The notes under the pieces: model-generated
Told to the model about the DNA's origin: nothing
Seen by the model: only the letters and a program-made list of their open reading frames with translations
Database searches by the model: none
Part shown: piece after piece, positions 45,983 to 56,139 of the stretch
Position numbering within the stretch: position 1 is the first letter of the stretch
Layout: each line of letters starts with the position of its first letter
Source: an uncultured Pelagibacteraceae bacterium
Lineage (GTDB): Bacteria > Pseudomonadota > Alphaproteobacteria > Pelagibacterales > Pelagibacteraceae
Assembly: GCA_902533945.1 (NCBI GenBank)
Contig: CACANS010000003.1
Span: forward strand, 1 to 57,284
Length of the DNA: 57,284 bases
Reading direction: 5' to 3'
Position numbers and translations under genes: made by a program

Positions 45983-47208
45983 TTTCACAATTAGAAAAAG
46001 AGATTACTTTTAGATATTTAAAAACTAGAAAAAAAAATGGTTTTATAAATGTAATTTCTATTTTTTCATTTATTGGTATCTCTTTAGGTGTGGCTGTATT
46101 AATTGTTGTTATGTCAGTTATGAACGGATTTAGATCTGAATTAATTAACAAAATTGTTGGATTTAATGCTCATGTTACTGTTAATTCATATTCTATAAAT
46201 TCTAAAAAAAAAGATTTAAATAATAAAGAATTAATAAATTTATCAAGTAAAATTTTAATTACAAATGATTCACATGGCATTTTATTATCAAAAAATAACG
46301 CTACTGGTATTTTATTTAGAGGATATGATTTAGCAAATTTTAAAAAATTAAGCGTTGTAAATAACAGTAAATTTCAAGGAAATAAAAATTTATCCAATAA
46401 AGGAATATCAATAGGTAGAGAATTGAGTTTAGATCTAAATTTGGATATTGGTGACAAAATTACAATTTTATCTCCAAAAGGTATTGAAACTCTGATTGGA
46501 ATGATACCAAAGCAAGAAGTTTATGAAGTCAAATCAATATTTAACAGTGGATTATATGAATTTGATAAAAATGTTGCCTTTCTAAATATTAAAGATTTAG
46601 AAAATTTATTTGAATCAAATGACTCAAATAGATCTTTAGAAATATATTTAAAAAATCCAGAAAAAATTGATTCTGCAAAAAAAAAAATTGAAACAATCTT
46701 TAAAAACAATATTATTTACACATGGGCCGATATGAACCAATCATTATTTTCTGCTCTAAAAGTTGAAAGAAATGTAATGTTTATTATACTTTCACTAATA
46801 ATTATAGTTGCAGCTTTCAATATTATATCTGGTTTAACAATACTTGTTTCCAACAAAACAAGAGATATAGCTATACTAAAATCTATTGGTGTAACCAATA
46901 GTTCAATTAAAAAAATATTTTTTCTTATAGGTCTTTTAATTGGAACTTTTGCAACTTTTTTTGGTATTATTTTAGGAATTTTAGTATCAATAAATATTGA
47001 AAAAATTAGAGAGATAATTAGCACATTATTTAATGTAAAATTATTTCCTGAAGAAATTTATTTTTTAAGTAATTTGCCGTCAGAAATAAACATAGAGTCT
47101 ATTGTAATAATTTCATTATGTTCAATAGTTATTTCTACTTTTGTTTCTATATATCCTGCTGTTAAAGCTTCAAAGTTAGACACAATAAAATCTTTAAAAT
47201 ATGAATAA
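45979..47208 (+). CDS. lolC: Lipoprotein-releasing ABC transporter permease (LolC/E type)
   Basis: A 409-aa membrane protein with the LolCE/FtsX layout: one helix near 25-50 (the segment GISLGVAVLIVVMSVMNGFR by type), a large periplasmic domain, and three C-terminal helices. The start is a TTG overlapping the proS stop (TTGA), supported by the family N-terminus right after it. With LolD it extracts lipoproteins bound for the outer membrane. Only one permease gene is present, as in many alphaproteobacteria, rather than separate lolC and lolE. Confidence 0.93.
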   Translation: MISQLEKEITFRYLKTRKKNGFINVISIFSFIGISLGVAVLIVVMSVMNGFRSELINKIVGFNAHVTVNSYSINSKKKDLNNKELINLSSKILITNDSHGILLSKNNATGILFRGYDLANFKKLSVVNNSKFQGNKNLSNKGISIGRELSLDLNLDIGDKITILSPKGIETLIGMIPKQEVYEVKSIFNSGLYEFDKNVAFLNIKDLENLFESNDSNRSLEIYLKNPEKIDSAKKKIETIFKNNIIYTWADMNQSLFSALKVERNVMFIILSLIIIVAAFNIISGLTILVSNKTRDIAILKSIGVTNSSIKKIFFLIGLLIGTFATFFGIILGILVSINIEKIREIISTLFNVKLFPEEIYFLSNLPSEINIESIVIISLCSIVISTFVSIYPAVKASKLDTIKSLKYE

Positions 47209-47881
47209 TATAATTGAAATAAAAAATTTGTCTAAAAATTACGAATCTAACGTAAAAGTTTTAAGAAAATTAAATTTTAAATTTAAAGCAGGTAAAACTT
47301 ACTCATTAATTGGTCCTTCAGGATCTGGTAAGTCAACTTTACTTAATCTTATTTCTTTAATTGATAAACCAAGCTCAGGATCAATTAAAATCGATAATTC
47401 AAACATTAACTTTTTTATTAATGAAAATAACGATGAAATTAGATCAAAAAAAATTGGCATTATATATCAAGATAAAAATTTGCTTTCTGATTTTACTATT
47501 TTAGAAAATGTTTATTTAGCAAGACTTGCAGTAAATAAAAATAAAAATAGCGCATTAAGAGAAGCTAAAAATTTATTAGAAAAAGTTGGTTTAGGTAAAA
47601 GAATTAATCATTTTCCTTCTCAAATATCTGGTGGCGAATCCCAAAGAGTAGCAATATCCCGAGCAATTATTAATGCACCAAAAATTATTTTAGCTGATGA
47701 ACCAACTGGAAGTTTAGACAAAAAAAATGCAAAATTAGTATTTAAATTATTATTAGAGAATAAAAAAAATAATAGAACAATTATTTTTGCAACTCATAAT
47801 AGATATTTTGCTAATATGGCAGATTGTAAAATAGAGTTAATTGATGGTAAGATGAAGATCATCAATGGAAGAATCAATTAA
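47201..47881 (+). CDS. lolD: Lipoprotein-releasing ABC transporter ATPase
   Basis: A 226-aa ABC ATPase. Walker A is GPSGSGKST (38-46), the signature is SGGESQRVAISRA, Walker B is KIILADEPTGSLD and the H-loop is ATHN. The PSSGSIKI segment is of the MacB/LolD subgroup. It overlaps lolC by eight bases and contains the dnaE start in its last 17 bases. Confidence 0.96.
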   Translation: MNNIIEIKNLSKNYESNVKVLRKLNFKFKAGKTYSLIGPSGSGKSTLLNLISLIDKPSSGSIKIDNSNINFFINENNDEIRSKKIGIIYQDKNLLSDFTILENVYLARLAVNKNKNSALREAKNLLEKVGLGKRINHFPSQISGGESQRVAISRAIINAPKIILADEPTGSLDKKNAKLVFKLLLENKKNNRTIIFATHNRYFANMADCKIELIDGKMKIINGRIN

Positions 47882-50800
47882 TAAATCTTTTAATCATTTT
47901 AAAATTCATAGCCAATTTTCAATATGCGAAGGTGCGATCAAAATAGATGAATTAAAGGAATTTTGTAAAAAAAATAAAATAAAATCAGTGGGTATTTCTG
48001 ACACATCAAATTTGAGTGGCGCTTTAGAATTTTCAGAAAGTTTATCAAAAGCTGGAACACAGCCAATTATTGGTACACAAATTCTATTTGAAAATGAATT
48101 TAACGATTTGGGTCTAATACCATTAATTGCAAAAAATGATAAAGGTTATCAAAGAATTATAGAACTTTCTTCTATTTCATATTTAAAAAACAATGAGTCC
48201 TCTTTGCCAAAGTGTAATTTTAAAGATTTATTTTTGAATACGGAAGGAATTATAATTTTATCTGGAGGTATTAATGGTTTTTTTGGAAATTTATTCAATA
48301 AAGGAAAATTAAAAGAAGTAGAAAATTTTTATATTGAGTTGAATAAAAAATACAATAATAATTTTTATATTGAAATACAAAGACATAATGACAAAAACGA
48401 AAAAATATTTGAGAATTTTAACTTAAAAATATCTAAAAAATTAAATATACCAATTATAGCAAGTCATGAAGTTTATTACCTTGATAAATCTTGTTTTGAA
48501 GCTCATGATGCTTTAATGTGTATTGGCACTAAAAGTTATTTAAACGACAAAAATAGAACTAAATTATCAAATCAACATTACTATAAATCAAATAATGAAA
48601 TGGTAAGTTTATTTAATGATTTACCAGAAGCATTAGAAAACAATTATATCTTACCTTATAAATGCAGTTTTAGACCTCTTTCATCAAAACCTATTCTACC
48701 AAAAATTGTAACAGAAAAAGGAAAAGATCCAAGTGATGTTTTAAAAAATGATGCTGAAGAAGGTTTGATATTTAAATTCCAAAATATATTAAATAAAAGT
48801 TTTCAAGAATTTAAAAATGATAAAAAATATTTAGAATATAAAAAAAGATTGGAGCATGAAATTAAAATTATATGTGAAATGAACTATGCTAGTTATTTTT
48901 TAATAGTTTCTGATTATATTAGGTGGTCAAAAAAAAATAATATTCCCGTTGGACCAGGGAGAGGCTCTGGAGCAGGCTCTTTAGTAGCATGGTGTCTTTC
49001 TATTACTGATGTTGATCCCATTAAATTTAATTTAATTTTTGAAAGATTTTTAAATCCAGACAGAATATCTATGCCTGATTTTGATATTGATTTTTGCGAA
49101 GAAAAAAGAGATTTAGTTTTTAAATATCTCTCAAATAAATATAAAGATAGTGTTGCTCATATAATTACTTTTGGAAAACTTAAAGCAAGAATGGTTATTC
49201 GTGATGTTGGACGTGTAATGGGTCTGCCATATGGATTTGTTGATAGTATATGTAAAATGATACCCTTTGATCCTTCCAGACCTATGAGTTTACAAGAGTG
49301 TATTAATGCAGAACCTAGATTACAAAATTTAATTAATGATGATAAGAGAGTTTCTAAATTAATTGATTTATCACTAAAATTAGAAGGATTAAATAGAAAT
49401 GTTGCAACTCACGCTGCAGGTGTTGTTATAGGTGATAAAAATTTAACTACTTCAGTTCCATTATACAAAGATTCTTCTTCTAATTTACTTTTGCCTTCTA
49501 CCCAATTTGATATGTATTCATCTGAAAATGCAGGTTTAGTTAAATTTGATTTTTTAGGATTAAAAACTCTTACAGTAATTAATAAAACTCAAAATCTAAT
49601 TAATGAAAATCATAGTAACTTTAAAATTGAAGAAATTAATTACGAAGATCAAAAAGTTTTCGAATTACTTTCAAAAGGTAAAACTATTGGACTGTTTCAG
49701 CTTGAAAGTACTGGGATGAGAGATGCTTTAATACAAATGAAACCAAATAGATTGGAAGATATTATAGCAATCGTTGCTCTATACAGGCCAGGTCCCATGA
49801 GTAACATCCCAATTTATAATGATTGTAAAAATGGAAAAAGAGAACCTGATTATTTGCATCCAAAGATAGAGGAAATATTAAAACCAACTTACGGAGTAAT
49901 AATATATCAAGAGCAAGTAATGCAAATTGCCCAAATACTTGCAGGATTCACAGCTGGTGAGGCTGACATTCTTCGTAGAGCAATGGGCAAAAAAAAAAGA
50001 TCTGAACTTGAACAGCAAAAACAAAGATTTATAAATGGTGCGGATAAAAATGGCATATCAAAAGAAGTTGCAGCGAGTATTTTTTTAAAAATAGAGCCTT
50101 TTGCTGAGTATGGATTTAACAAAAGTCATGCAGCAGCATATGCAATAATTGCTTATCAGACAGCATATTTAAAAACTCACTTTCCAAATGAATTTTTTGC
50201 TGCGTCGATGTCTATGGAATTATCTAACCAAAAAAAACTAAGTGAATTTTATGAAGAATTAAAAAAAATGAAAATAAAAATTTTACGTCCAGATATAAAT
50301 GAGTGCTTTGAGAATTTTAAAACTAAAGATAATAATTTTTATTATGCTTTAGGAGCTTTAAAAAACGTAGGATATGAAGCTATATCAAATATTGTTAAAG
50401 AAAGAGAAATAAATGGTAAGTTTGAATCATTAAATGATTTTATAGAAAGAGTTAATCCAAAGGATATAAATAAACTACAACTAGAAGGGTTAGTTAAAGC
50501 AGGTTCGTTTGATAAAATTAATTCAAATAGAAAATCATTATTTGACTCAATACCCAATATAATTTTAAAAAATAAAAGACAATATGAAAATAAAGAAGTT
50601 AATCAATCAAACTTATTTTTAAAAGAAGAAAAAAATGATGAAGAATATTTATTAAAAATATCTGACTGGTCTTTTGAAGATCGACTTTCAAAAGAATTCG
50701 AATCTTTAGGTTTTTTTATTTCTGATCATCCCATGAATCAATTTAAAGATATTTTTCATCAATATGGCATCATTACTTACGATAATTTTGTAAATGATAA

Positions 50801-51290
50801 TCTATTAACTACTACAAATATCGCCGCAACTGTGCTTAAAGTTCAAGAAAAAAAGACACAAAAAGGAACCTCTTTTTCCATAATTAAATTTTCTGACTTA
50901 AGCATGGTATTTGAGCTTTTTATATTTTCTGACGTATTTGAATTGAATAGAGAGATATTAAAAGAAGGAAATTCAATGATGTTAACATTGGTTAAAAACG
51001 AACAAACTTTAGAAGATAAAGGTAAATCAGTTAGAATTAATGTAAAAAAGATATTACTTTTAAAAAATGTAATAAACCAACCTTTAGAAAAAGTTAAATT
51101 TAATTTAAAAAAAAAATCAGACATAGAAATTTTAAGTCAAAATTTGTTAAAAAAAGGAAAAACATCTGTAAATATGGAAATTTATCACAATAACAATATT
51201 TTTTCATTTGAACTGACTGACAAAAGGCAAATTGACAGAAAACTACTAAATCTTCTTGAAAATAAAGACATTAATTCAAAAATTAATTAA
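47865..51290 (+). CDS. dnaE: DNA polymerase III alpha subunit
   Basis: A 1141-aa replicative polymerase (E. coli 1160 aa). The N-terminal PHP domain has HFKIHSQFS and the later SHEVYYL block. Polymerase motifs are PGRGSGAGSLVAW and the catalytic PDFDIDF with D405 and D407. ATHAAGVVIG, FNKSHAAAYA and a C-terminal OB-fold region follow. It starts 17 bases inside lolD, tying replication-polymerase expression to the Lol operon. The next gene, rpsB, has its own leader 122 bases later. Confidence 0.97.
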   Translation: MEESINKSFNHFKIHSQFSICEGAIKIDELKEFCKKNKIKSVGISDTSNLSGALEFSESLSKAGTQPIIGTQILFENEFNDLGLIPLIAKNDKGYQRIIELSSISYLKNNESSLPKCNFKDLFLNTEGIIILSGGINGFFGNLFNKGKLKEVENFYIELNKKYNNNFYIEIQRHNDKNEKIFENFNLKISKKLNIPIIASHEVYYLDKSCFEAHDALMCIGTKSYLNDKNRTKLSNQHYYKSNNEMVSLFNDLPEALENNYILPYKCSFRPLSSKPILPKIVTEKGKDPSDVLKNDAEEGLIFKFQNILNKSFQEFKNDKKYLEYKKRLEHEIKIICEMNYASYFLIVSDYIRWSKKNNIPVGPGRGSGAGSLVAWCLSITDVDPIKFNLIFERFLNPDRISMPDFDIDFCEEKRDLVFKYLSNKYKDSVAHIITFGKLKARMVIRDVGRVMGLPYGFVDSICKMIPFDPSRPMSLQECINAEPRLQNLINDDKRVSKLIDLSLKLEGLNRNVATHAAGVVIGDKNLTTSVPLYKDSSSNLLLPSTQFDMYSSENAGLVKFDFLGLKTLTVINKTQNLINENHSNFKIEEINYEDQKVFELLSKGKTIGLFQLESTGMRDALIQMKPNRLEDIIAIVALYRPGPMSNIPIYNDCKNGKREPDYLHPKIEEILKPTYGVIIYQEQVMQIAQILAGFTAGEADILRRAMGKKKRSELEQQKQRFINGADKNGISKEVAASIFLKIEPFAEYGFNKSHAAAYAIIAYQTAYLKTHFPNEFFAASMSMELSNQKKLSEFYEELKKMKIKILRPDINECFENFKTKDNNFYYALGALKNVGYEAISNIVKEREINGKFESLNDFIERVNPKDINKLQLEGLVKAGSFDKINSNRKSLFDSIPNIILKNKRQYENKEVNQSNLFLKEEKNDEEYLLKISDWSFEDRLSKEFESLGFFISDHPMNQFKDIFHQYGIITYDNFVNDNLLTTTNIAATVLKVQEKKTQKGTSFSIIKFSDLSMVFELFIFSDVFELNREILKEGNSMMLTLVKNEQTLEDKGKSVRINVKKILLLKNVINQPLEKVKFNLKKKSDIEILSQNLLKKGKTSVNMEIYHNNNIFSFELTDKRQIDRKLLNLLENKDINSKIN

Positions 51291-51298
51291 AAAAATGC

Positions 51299-51327
51299 TT
51301 GTGTTTTTATTTATTAATTTGTAAATA
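51299..51327 (+). promoter_or_regulatory. Possible rpsB operon promoter
   Basis: TTGTGT (51299-51304) and TAAATA (51322-51327) are spaced 17 bases apart in the only sizeable gap of the downstream gene run. A start near 51334 would place the structured leader at the 5' end of the rpsB transcript. Both boxes depart from consensus, so this is tentative. Confidence 0.3.
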
Positions 51328-51405
51328 CCACTGTTTAAAACGCACACAATTAATGGTTAAATACCTCCGGTCCTTAATGGCAGTAATTGTGGTGGATTAA
51401 CCGGG
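51327..51405 (+). ncRNA. rpsB (S2) leader, candidate pseudoknotted regulatory RNA
   Basis: The 122-base gap before rpsB is GC-richer than its surroundings and can fold. CACAATTA (51345-51352) pairs with TAATTGTG (51384-51391), 8 bp. Inside the loop GGTTAA (51355-51360) can pair with TTAACC (51397-51402) beyond the stem, giving a pseudoknot that ends just before GGG, the likely ribosome binding site. An alternative is CCGGT (51367-51371) with ACCGG (51400-51404). A structured element before the S2 gene was reported for Candidatus Pelagibacter ubique, and this fits it. Feedback by S2 is the usual model and is an inference. Confidence 0.75.
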
Positions 51406-51412
51406 AAAAAAT

Positions 51413-52207
51413 ATGAAGATACCAAATATAACAATTCAGCAATTATTAGAGGCAGGAGTGCACCTTGGACACAAAACATTAAGGTGGAATCCAAAAATGA
51501 AACAATATATTTTTGGAAAAAGAGATTCAATTCATATAATTGATCTAACCCAAACTTTAGAATTATTTAATGTTGCTTTGAAGAAAATTTATGAAATTAT
51601 CAGCACAAATGGTAAGATACTTTTTATATCTACAAAAAAACAAGCATCAGATTCAGTCGCTGAATTAGCAAAATCAACTAATCAGTATTATGTTAATTAT
51701 AGATGGTTAGGCGGAATGCTAACAAACTGGGGAACAATATCAAATTCAATAAAAAAATTAGAAAAATTAAATGAAAATCTTGTTGGAGAAAATAGAGGTT
51801 TTACAAAAAAAGAAATTCTTAAAATGGGAATTAAAAGAGATAAATTACAAAGATCTTTAGGTGGAATTGCAAGAATGAAAAAAGTTCCAGATTTAGTATT
51901 TATAATAGACACTAATTATGAGTCACTTGCTGTTAAGGAATCTTTAAAGTTAAATATCCCAATAGTTGCTATATTAGACTCAAATTCAGATCCTGTAGGT
52001 ATAGATTTTCCTATACCAGGAAATGATGATGCTAGAAGATCAATTGATTTATATTGTAATTTAATTAAAGAAACCATTCAAAATGCATCTAAAGAAGTTT
52101 CAAAAATTGATACAGAAAAAGATACAGTAAAAAAAAAAGATAATAAAAAAACTATATCTATAGAAGAAAATAACACAAATACAAAAGACTCAAAAAAATT
52201 AAATTAA
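51413..52207 (+). CDS. rpsB: 30S ribosomal protein S2
   Basis: A 264-aa protein. It begins [20 protein letters not shown], has [19 protein letters not shown] and [11 protein letters not shown], and ends its core with [20 protein letters not shown]-terminal tail of about 40 polar, Lys/Asp-rich residues exceeds the E. coli length (241). It starts the operon rpsB-tsf-frr-uppS-cdsA-dxr-bamA and is preceded by the structured leader, with GGGAAA as the ribosome binding site. Confidence 0.98.
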   Translation: MKIPNITIQQLLEAGVHLGHKTLRWNPKMKQYIFGKRDSIHIIDLTQTLELFNVALKKIYEIISTNGKILFISTKKQASDSVAELAKSTNQYYVNYRWLGGMLTNWGTISNSIKKLEKLNENLVGENRGFTKKEILKMGIKRDKLQRSLGGIARMKKVPDLVFIIDTNYESLAVKESLKLNIPIVAILDSNSDPVGIDFPIPGNDDARRSIDLYCNLIKETIQNASKEVSKIDTEKDTVKKKDNKKTISIEENNTNTKDSKKLN

Positions 52208-52213
52208 TTTTAA

Positions 52214-53065
52214 ATGAGTGATTTAGATAAAGTTAAGCAACTACGTAAATCTACTGGAGCAGGTTTTAAAGATTGTAATGCGGCTTTAGACGAATCAAAA
52301 GGTGACATTGATAAAGCTATTGAAATACTTAGAGTTAAAGGAATATCTAAAGCATCAAAAAAAATGTCAAGAGTTGCAAAAGAAGGTGTAATTGCAATAT
52401 CTGGTGATGAAACAAAAACTTCAATAATAGAAGTAAATTGTGAAACAGACTTTGTTGCTAAAAATGAAGATTTCATCAATTTTGTAAAAGAATTAAGTGA
52501 AATTAATAATAATTGTAATTCTAATCAAAATATTTTGAAAAATTCAAAAATGAAAAATAAAAAAAATGTTGATGAAAATTTAGTATCATTAATTGCAAAA
52601 ATTGGTGAAAAGATTACAGTAGGAAGATCTAAGACTATAAATTACGATGGTAGTAAAAATTTCACGTATTTACATAGTGTCGTAAAAGATAATCTAGCGA
52701 AACTGGCAGTAATTACATCTATAGAAAGTCAGGAAAAAAATGATAAAATAAACTTATTTGGAAAGCAAATTTCAATGCATATAGCTGCTTCAAATCCTAT
52801 ATCACTTGACTCAAATTCAATCGATGAAAATGTCATAAAAAAGGAAAATGAATTAATTACCGAAGAACTAAAAAATTCTGGAAAACCTGATGAAATTATT
52901 AAAAAAATTAGCATTGGGAAAATTAATAAATTTAAGGAAGAAAATAGTTTGCTTACACAAAACTGGGTAATGGATCCCAAAAAAAAGGTTAAAGATATTT
53001 TAACTGAATTAAACATTAAAGACTTAAAAATTAAAAATTTTTTTAGAATAAAAATAGGTGAATGA
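52214..53065 (+). CDS. tsf: Elongation factor Ts
   Basis: A 283-aa protein beginning with the ubiquitin-associated-like segment [19 protein letters not shown] and [20 protein letters not shown] by type. The conserved [14 protein letters not shown] motif (about 76-89) contacts EF-Tu for GDP release. It follows rpsB by six bases. Its stop overlaps the frr start as ATGA, with no pyrH gene between, which differs from the common proteobacterial order. Confidence 0.97.
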   Translation: MSDLDKVKQLRKSTGAGFKDCNAALDESKGDIDKAIEILRVKGISKASKKMSRVAKEGVIAISGDETKTSIIEVNCETDFVAKNEDFINFVKELSEINNNCNSNQNILKNSKMKNKKNVDENLVSLIAKIGEKITVGRSKTINYDGSKNFTYLHSVVKDNLAKLAVITSIESQEKNDKINLFGKQISMHIAASNPISLDSNSIDENVIKKENELITEELKNSGKPDEIIKKISIGKINKFKEENSLLTQNWVMDPKKKVKDILTELNIKDLKIKNFFRIKIGE

Positions 53066-53616
53066 TGTTTTCAGAAGATAGTTATAAAATAAAAATGATA
53101 AAAGCATTAGAAGTTTTTAGTAAAGAACTTTCTTCTTTGCGCACAGGTAGAGCCAATGCAAATATGTTAGATTTAATTAAAGTTGATGTTTATGGGCAAA
53201 AAATGCCAATTAATCAGTTAGCCACTATTACAACCCCCGAAGCAAGAGTAATTAATATTCAAGTTTGGGATTTAAATAATGTTAATTTGATAGATGCTTC
53301 GATAAAAAAGTCTGATTTAGGTTTAAACCCACAAATTGATGGACAACTTATTAGATTACCAATTCCAAACTTAAGCGAGGAAAGAAGAGTTGAGATGAAA
53401 AAAATGATCAAATCTATGGGTGAAAAATGTAAAATTTCTGTAAGAAATATAAGGCGAGAGGCTAACGATGAATTAAAAAAAAAACAAAAATCTAAAGAAA
53501 TAAGTGAAGATGATGAAAAAAAATTATCGAAAGTTATTCAAAATTATACTGACGAAAATATAAAAACAATTGATGAAAAGATTATTTCCAAAGAAAAAGA
53601 AATAATGACTATATGA
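53062..53616 (+). CDS. frr: Ribosome recycling factor
   Basis: A 184-aa protein with [21 protein letters not shown] by type (residues 21-41), [19 protein letters not shown], and [20 protein letters not shown]. With EF-G it splits post-termination ribosomes. Two consecutive ATG codons (53062 and 53065) overlap the tsf stop; either could be the start. Its stop overlaps the uppS start (ATGA). Confidence 0.97.
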   Translation: MMFSEDSYKIKMIKALEVFSKELSSLRTGRANANMLDLIKVDVYGQKMPINQLATITTPEARVINIQVWDLNNVNLIDASIKKSDLGLNPQIDGQLIRLPIPNLSEERRVEMKKMIKSMGEKCKISVRNIRREANDELKKKQKSKEISEDDEKKLSKVIQNYTDENIKTIDEKIISKEKEIMTI

Positions 53617-54287
53617 ATCCGGTACAACACGTAGCTGTTATTATGGACGGCAATGGCAGGTGGGGTTTAAAAAATAAAAAATCAAGAAATTTAGGTCACA
53701 AAGCAGGATTGAAAACTGTTGAAATGATAATCAAAGAAAGTATCAAAAAAAAAATTAAGTTTATAACTCTATATGCTTTTTCAACTGAAAATTGGAAACG
53801 CCCGTCAACTGAGAAAAAATTCTTATTTAATCTATTAGAAGTTTATTTAAAGGAAAGACTTGATCAACTAAATAAAAATAAAATTAAACTAAAAATAATT
53901 GGAAAAAAAGTTTTTTCAAAAAATTTAAATTCTATTCTTAATAAGGCTGAAAGAATTACAAATAATAATGATAAATTACAAATAAATTTAGCTTTAAACT
54001 ATGGTTCAAAAACTGAAATTATTAGCGCTTTAAATAAATTAAAAAATACAAAAGGCAAAATAACTGAAAAAAAAATTGATCAATCTTTGTACACAAATAA
54101 TGTGCCCGATCCTGACTTTCTTATAAGAACCGGAAATACTGCAAGATTAAGTAATTTTTTATTATGGCAATTAGCATACTCAGAAATTTTTTTTGAAAAA
54201 AAGCTTTGGCCTGATTTTAATAAGAATGATTATTTGAGAATTATTAATAAATTTAAAAAAATTAAACGTAATTTTGGAAACGTATAA
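53613..54287 (+). CDS. uppS: Undecaprenyl diphosphate synthase
   Basis: A 224-aa cis-prenyltransferase. The catalytic Asp is D12 in VAVIMDGNGRWG, followed by HKAGLKTVEMI, LYAFSTENWKRP and the C-terminal DPDFLIRTGNTARLSNFLLWQ. It makes the C55 carrier lipid for peptidoglycan and surface glycans. It overlaps frr by four bases and cdsA by one (TAATG). Confidence 0.96.
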   Translation: MNPVQHVAVIMDGNGRWGLKNKKSRNLGHKAGLKTVEMIIKESIKKKIKFITLYAFSTENWKRPSTEKKFLFNLLEVYLKERLDQLNKNKIKLKIIGKKVFSKNLNSILNKAERITNNNDKLQINLALNYGSKTEIISALNKLKNTKGKITEKKIDQSLYTNNVPDPDFLIRTGNTARLSNFLLWQLAYSEIFFEKKLWPDFNKNDYLRIINKFKKIKRNFGNV

Positions 54288-54964
54288 TGAAAGAAATAAA
54301 TAAAAGAATATTAACAGGGTTTTTCTTAATTGTTTTATTATACTTATCTTTTCTTTACCCATTTATTTTGATTATTTCATTAATCCTTATATCGATAATT
54401 TCCTGGATCGAATTTAATGGTTTAATTTCTAAAATTTTTACTAAAAATATTATTAAAATAAATTTTTTAAAATTTTTTTTTAAATTACTAAGTTTAATTT
54501 ATTTTTTTTTATTTTCATTTTTAATATTTGATGGAATTGTACAGTCTGATTTTAACTTTATTATCTTTTATCTTTTTTTAATCTGCATTTTTTCAGATAT
54601 TGGTGGTTTTATTTTTGGTAAAACTTTTAAAGGAAAAAAATTAACTAAAATAAGTCCAAATAAAACAATATCTGGTTCAGTAGGTTCCTTTATTTTGCCA
54701 CTAGTTTTAATTCCAATATTTAATTACTTAATACCGGTTAATTTTGATAGTTTTTATACTTTAATAATATTTGTTTTTCTTGTTTCATTTGCATGTCAAT
54801 TAGGTGATTTATTTATTTCATTTTTAAAACGTAAAGCAAGAGTTAAAGATACAGGTGATTTATTGCCTGGGCATGGAGGTTTTTTAGATAGAATAGATGG
54901 AATACTTTTAGCAGTTCCAATTGGTATATTTCTTTGGAAATTTTTATTAGAAATCGGATTTTAA
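54287..54964 (+). CDS. cdsA: Phosphatidate cytidylyltransferase
   Basis: A 225-aa membrane enzyme with about seven helices. The family signature is complete near the C-terminus: CQLGDLFISFLKRKARVKDTGDLLPGHGGFLDRID by type, spanning about residues 177-210, with its Asp and Lys residues and PGHGG. It makes CDP-diacylglycerol for phospholipid synthesis. It is shorter than E. coli CdsA (285 aa), lacking N-terminal helices. The gap to dxr is 10 bases. Confidence 0.94.
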   Translation: MKEINKRILTGFFLIVLLYLSFLYPFILIISLILISIISWIEFNGLISKIFTKNIIKINFLKFFFKLLSLIYFFLFSFLIFDGIVQSDFNFIIFYLFLICIFSDIGGFIFGKTFKGKKLTKISPNKTISGSVGSFILPLVLIPIFNYLIPVNFDSFYTLIIFVFLVSFACQLGDLFISFLKRKARVKDTGDLLPGHGGFLDRIDGILLAVPIGIFLWKFLLEIGF

Positions 54965-54974
54965 ATTTTAATAT

Positions 54975-56135
54975 ATGAAAAAAAAAATTGCAATTTTAGG
55001 ATCTACGGGATCGGTTGGAAAAAAAACATTAGATATAATCAAAAAAGATAAAAGAAATTTTGATATTTTTTTACTTACAGCAAATAAAAATTCTCGATTA
55101 TTAATTAAACAAATAAAAGAATTTAATCCTAAAAATATAATAATTACAGATAAAAAAAATTACAAAATTATAAAAAAAAAATTTAAGAATATAAAAATTT
55201 ATAACAATTTTGATAAAATTAATTCAATATTTAAATCAAAAATTGACTACACAATGAGTGCAATCTCAGGTTTTGCTGGCTTAAAACCAACAATAGAAAT
55301 AATAAAATTTACCAAAACAATAGCTATAGCAAATAAAGAGTCCATTATTTGTGGTTGGAATTTAATAAATAAAAAATTAAAAAAATATAAAACTAAATTT
55401 ATTCCAATCGACTCTGAACATTTTTCAATCTGGTCATTAATTAAAAACACTTCTTTAGATAGTATAGATAAAATAATTATAACTGCATCTGGAGGTCCAT
55501 TTTTAAATAAATCAAATAGTCAAATAAAAAAAATTAAACCATCTGACGCAATTAAACATCCCAACTGGAAAATGGGAAAAAAAATTTCAATTGATTCTGC
55601 TACGCTAATGAATAAAATTTTTGAAGTTATAGAAGCGAAAAAAATATTTAATATTGAGTTAAATAAATTTAAAATATTCATTCATCCAAAATCTTATATT
55701 CATGCAATAGTAAAATTTAAAAATGGTCTTATAAAAATTATAGCACATGAAACTGATATGAAGATTCCAATTTTCAATTCTCTATATATTAATGAAAATA
55801 AAGAAATTTTGAGTAAAGATATAAATTTTAAAGTTTTAAATAATTTAAATTTACAAGAAGTTGATTCAAAAAAATTTCCTGTTATTAAATTGTTAAAAAA
55901 AATTCCCGAAAATGAATCTCTTTACGAAACAATACTAGTTGCAATGAATGATGAATTAGTTGATTTATTTTTAAAAAGACAAATAAGTTTTCAAAATATT
56001 TCAAAGAATTTAATTAAATATTTAAATTTAGATAAATTTACTAGATATAAAAGGCAAAAACCAATTAATTTAGCCCAAATTGTAAAATTAAATAATTTTG
56101 TTAGATTGAAAACAAAAAACCTAAGTATATTATAA
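54975..56135 (+). CDS. dxr: 1-deoxy-D-xylulose 5-phosphate reductoisomerase
   Basis: A 386-aa enzyme of the MEP isoprenoid pathway. The NADPH motif is LGSTGSVGKKTLDII (8-22), NKESIICG follows, ITASGGPFLNK marks the metal and substrate site, and HPNWKMGKKISIDSATLMNK is the conserved core. It supplies isoprenoids that UppS then uses. It is followed after four bases by bamA, with no rseP gene between. Confidence 0.97.
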   Translation: MKKKIAILGSTGSVGKKTLDIIKKDKRNFDIFLLTANKNSRLLIKQIKEFNPKNIIITDKKNYKIIKKKFKNIKIYNNFDKINSIFKSKIDYTMSAISGFAGLKPTIEIIKFTKTIAIANKESIICGWNLINKKLKKYKTKFIPIDSEHFSIWSLIKNTSLDSIDKIIITASGGPFLNKSNSQIKKIKPSDAIKHPNWKMGKKISIDSATLMNKIFEVIEAKKIFNIELNKFKIFIHPKSYIHAIVKFKNGLIKIIAHETDMKIPIFNSLYINENKEILSKDINFKVLNNLNLQEVDSKKFPVIKLLKKIPENESLYETILVAMNDELVDLFLKRQISFQNISKNLIKYLNLDKFTRYKRQKPINLAQIVKLNNFVRLKTKNLSIL

Positions 56136-56139
56136 TTCG

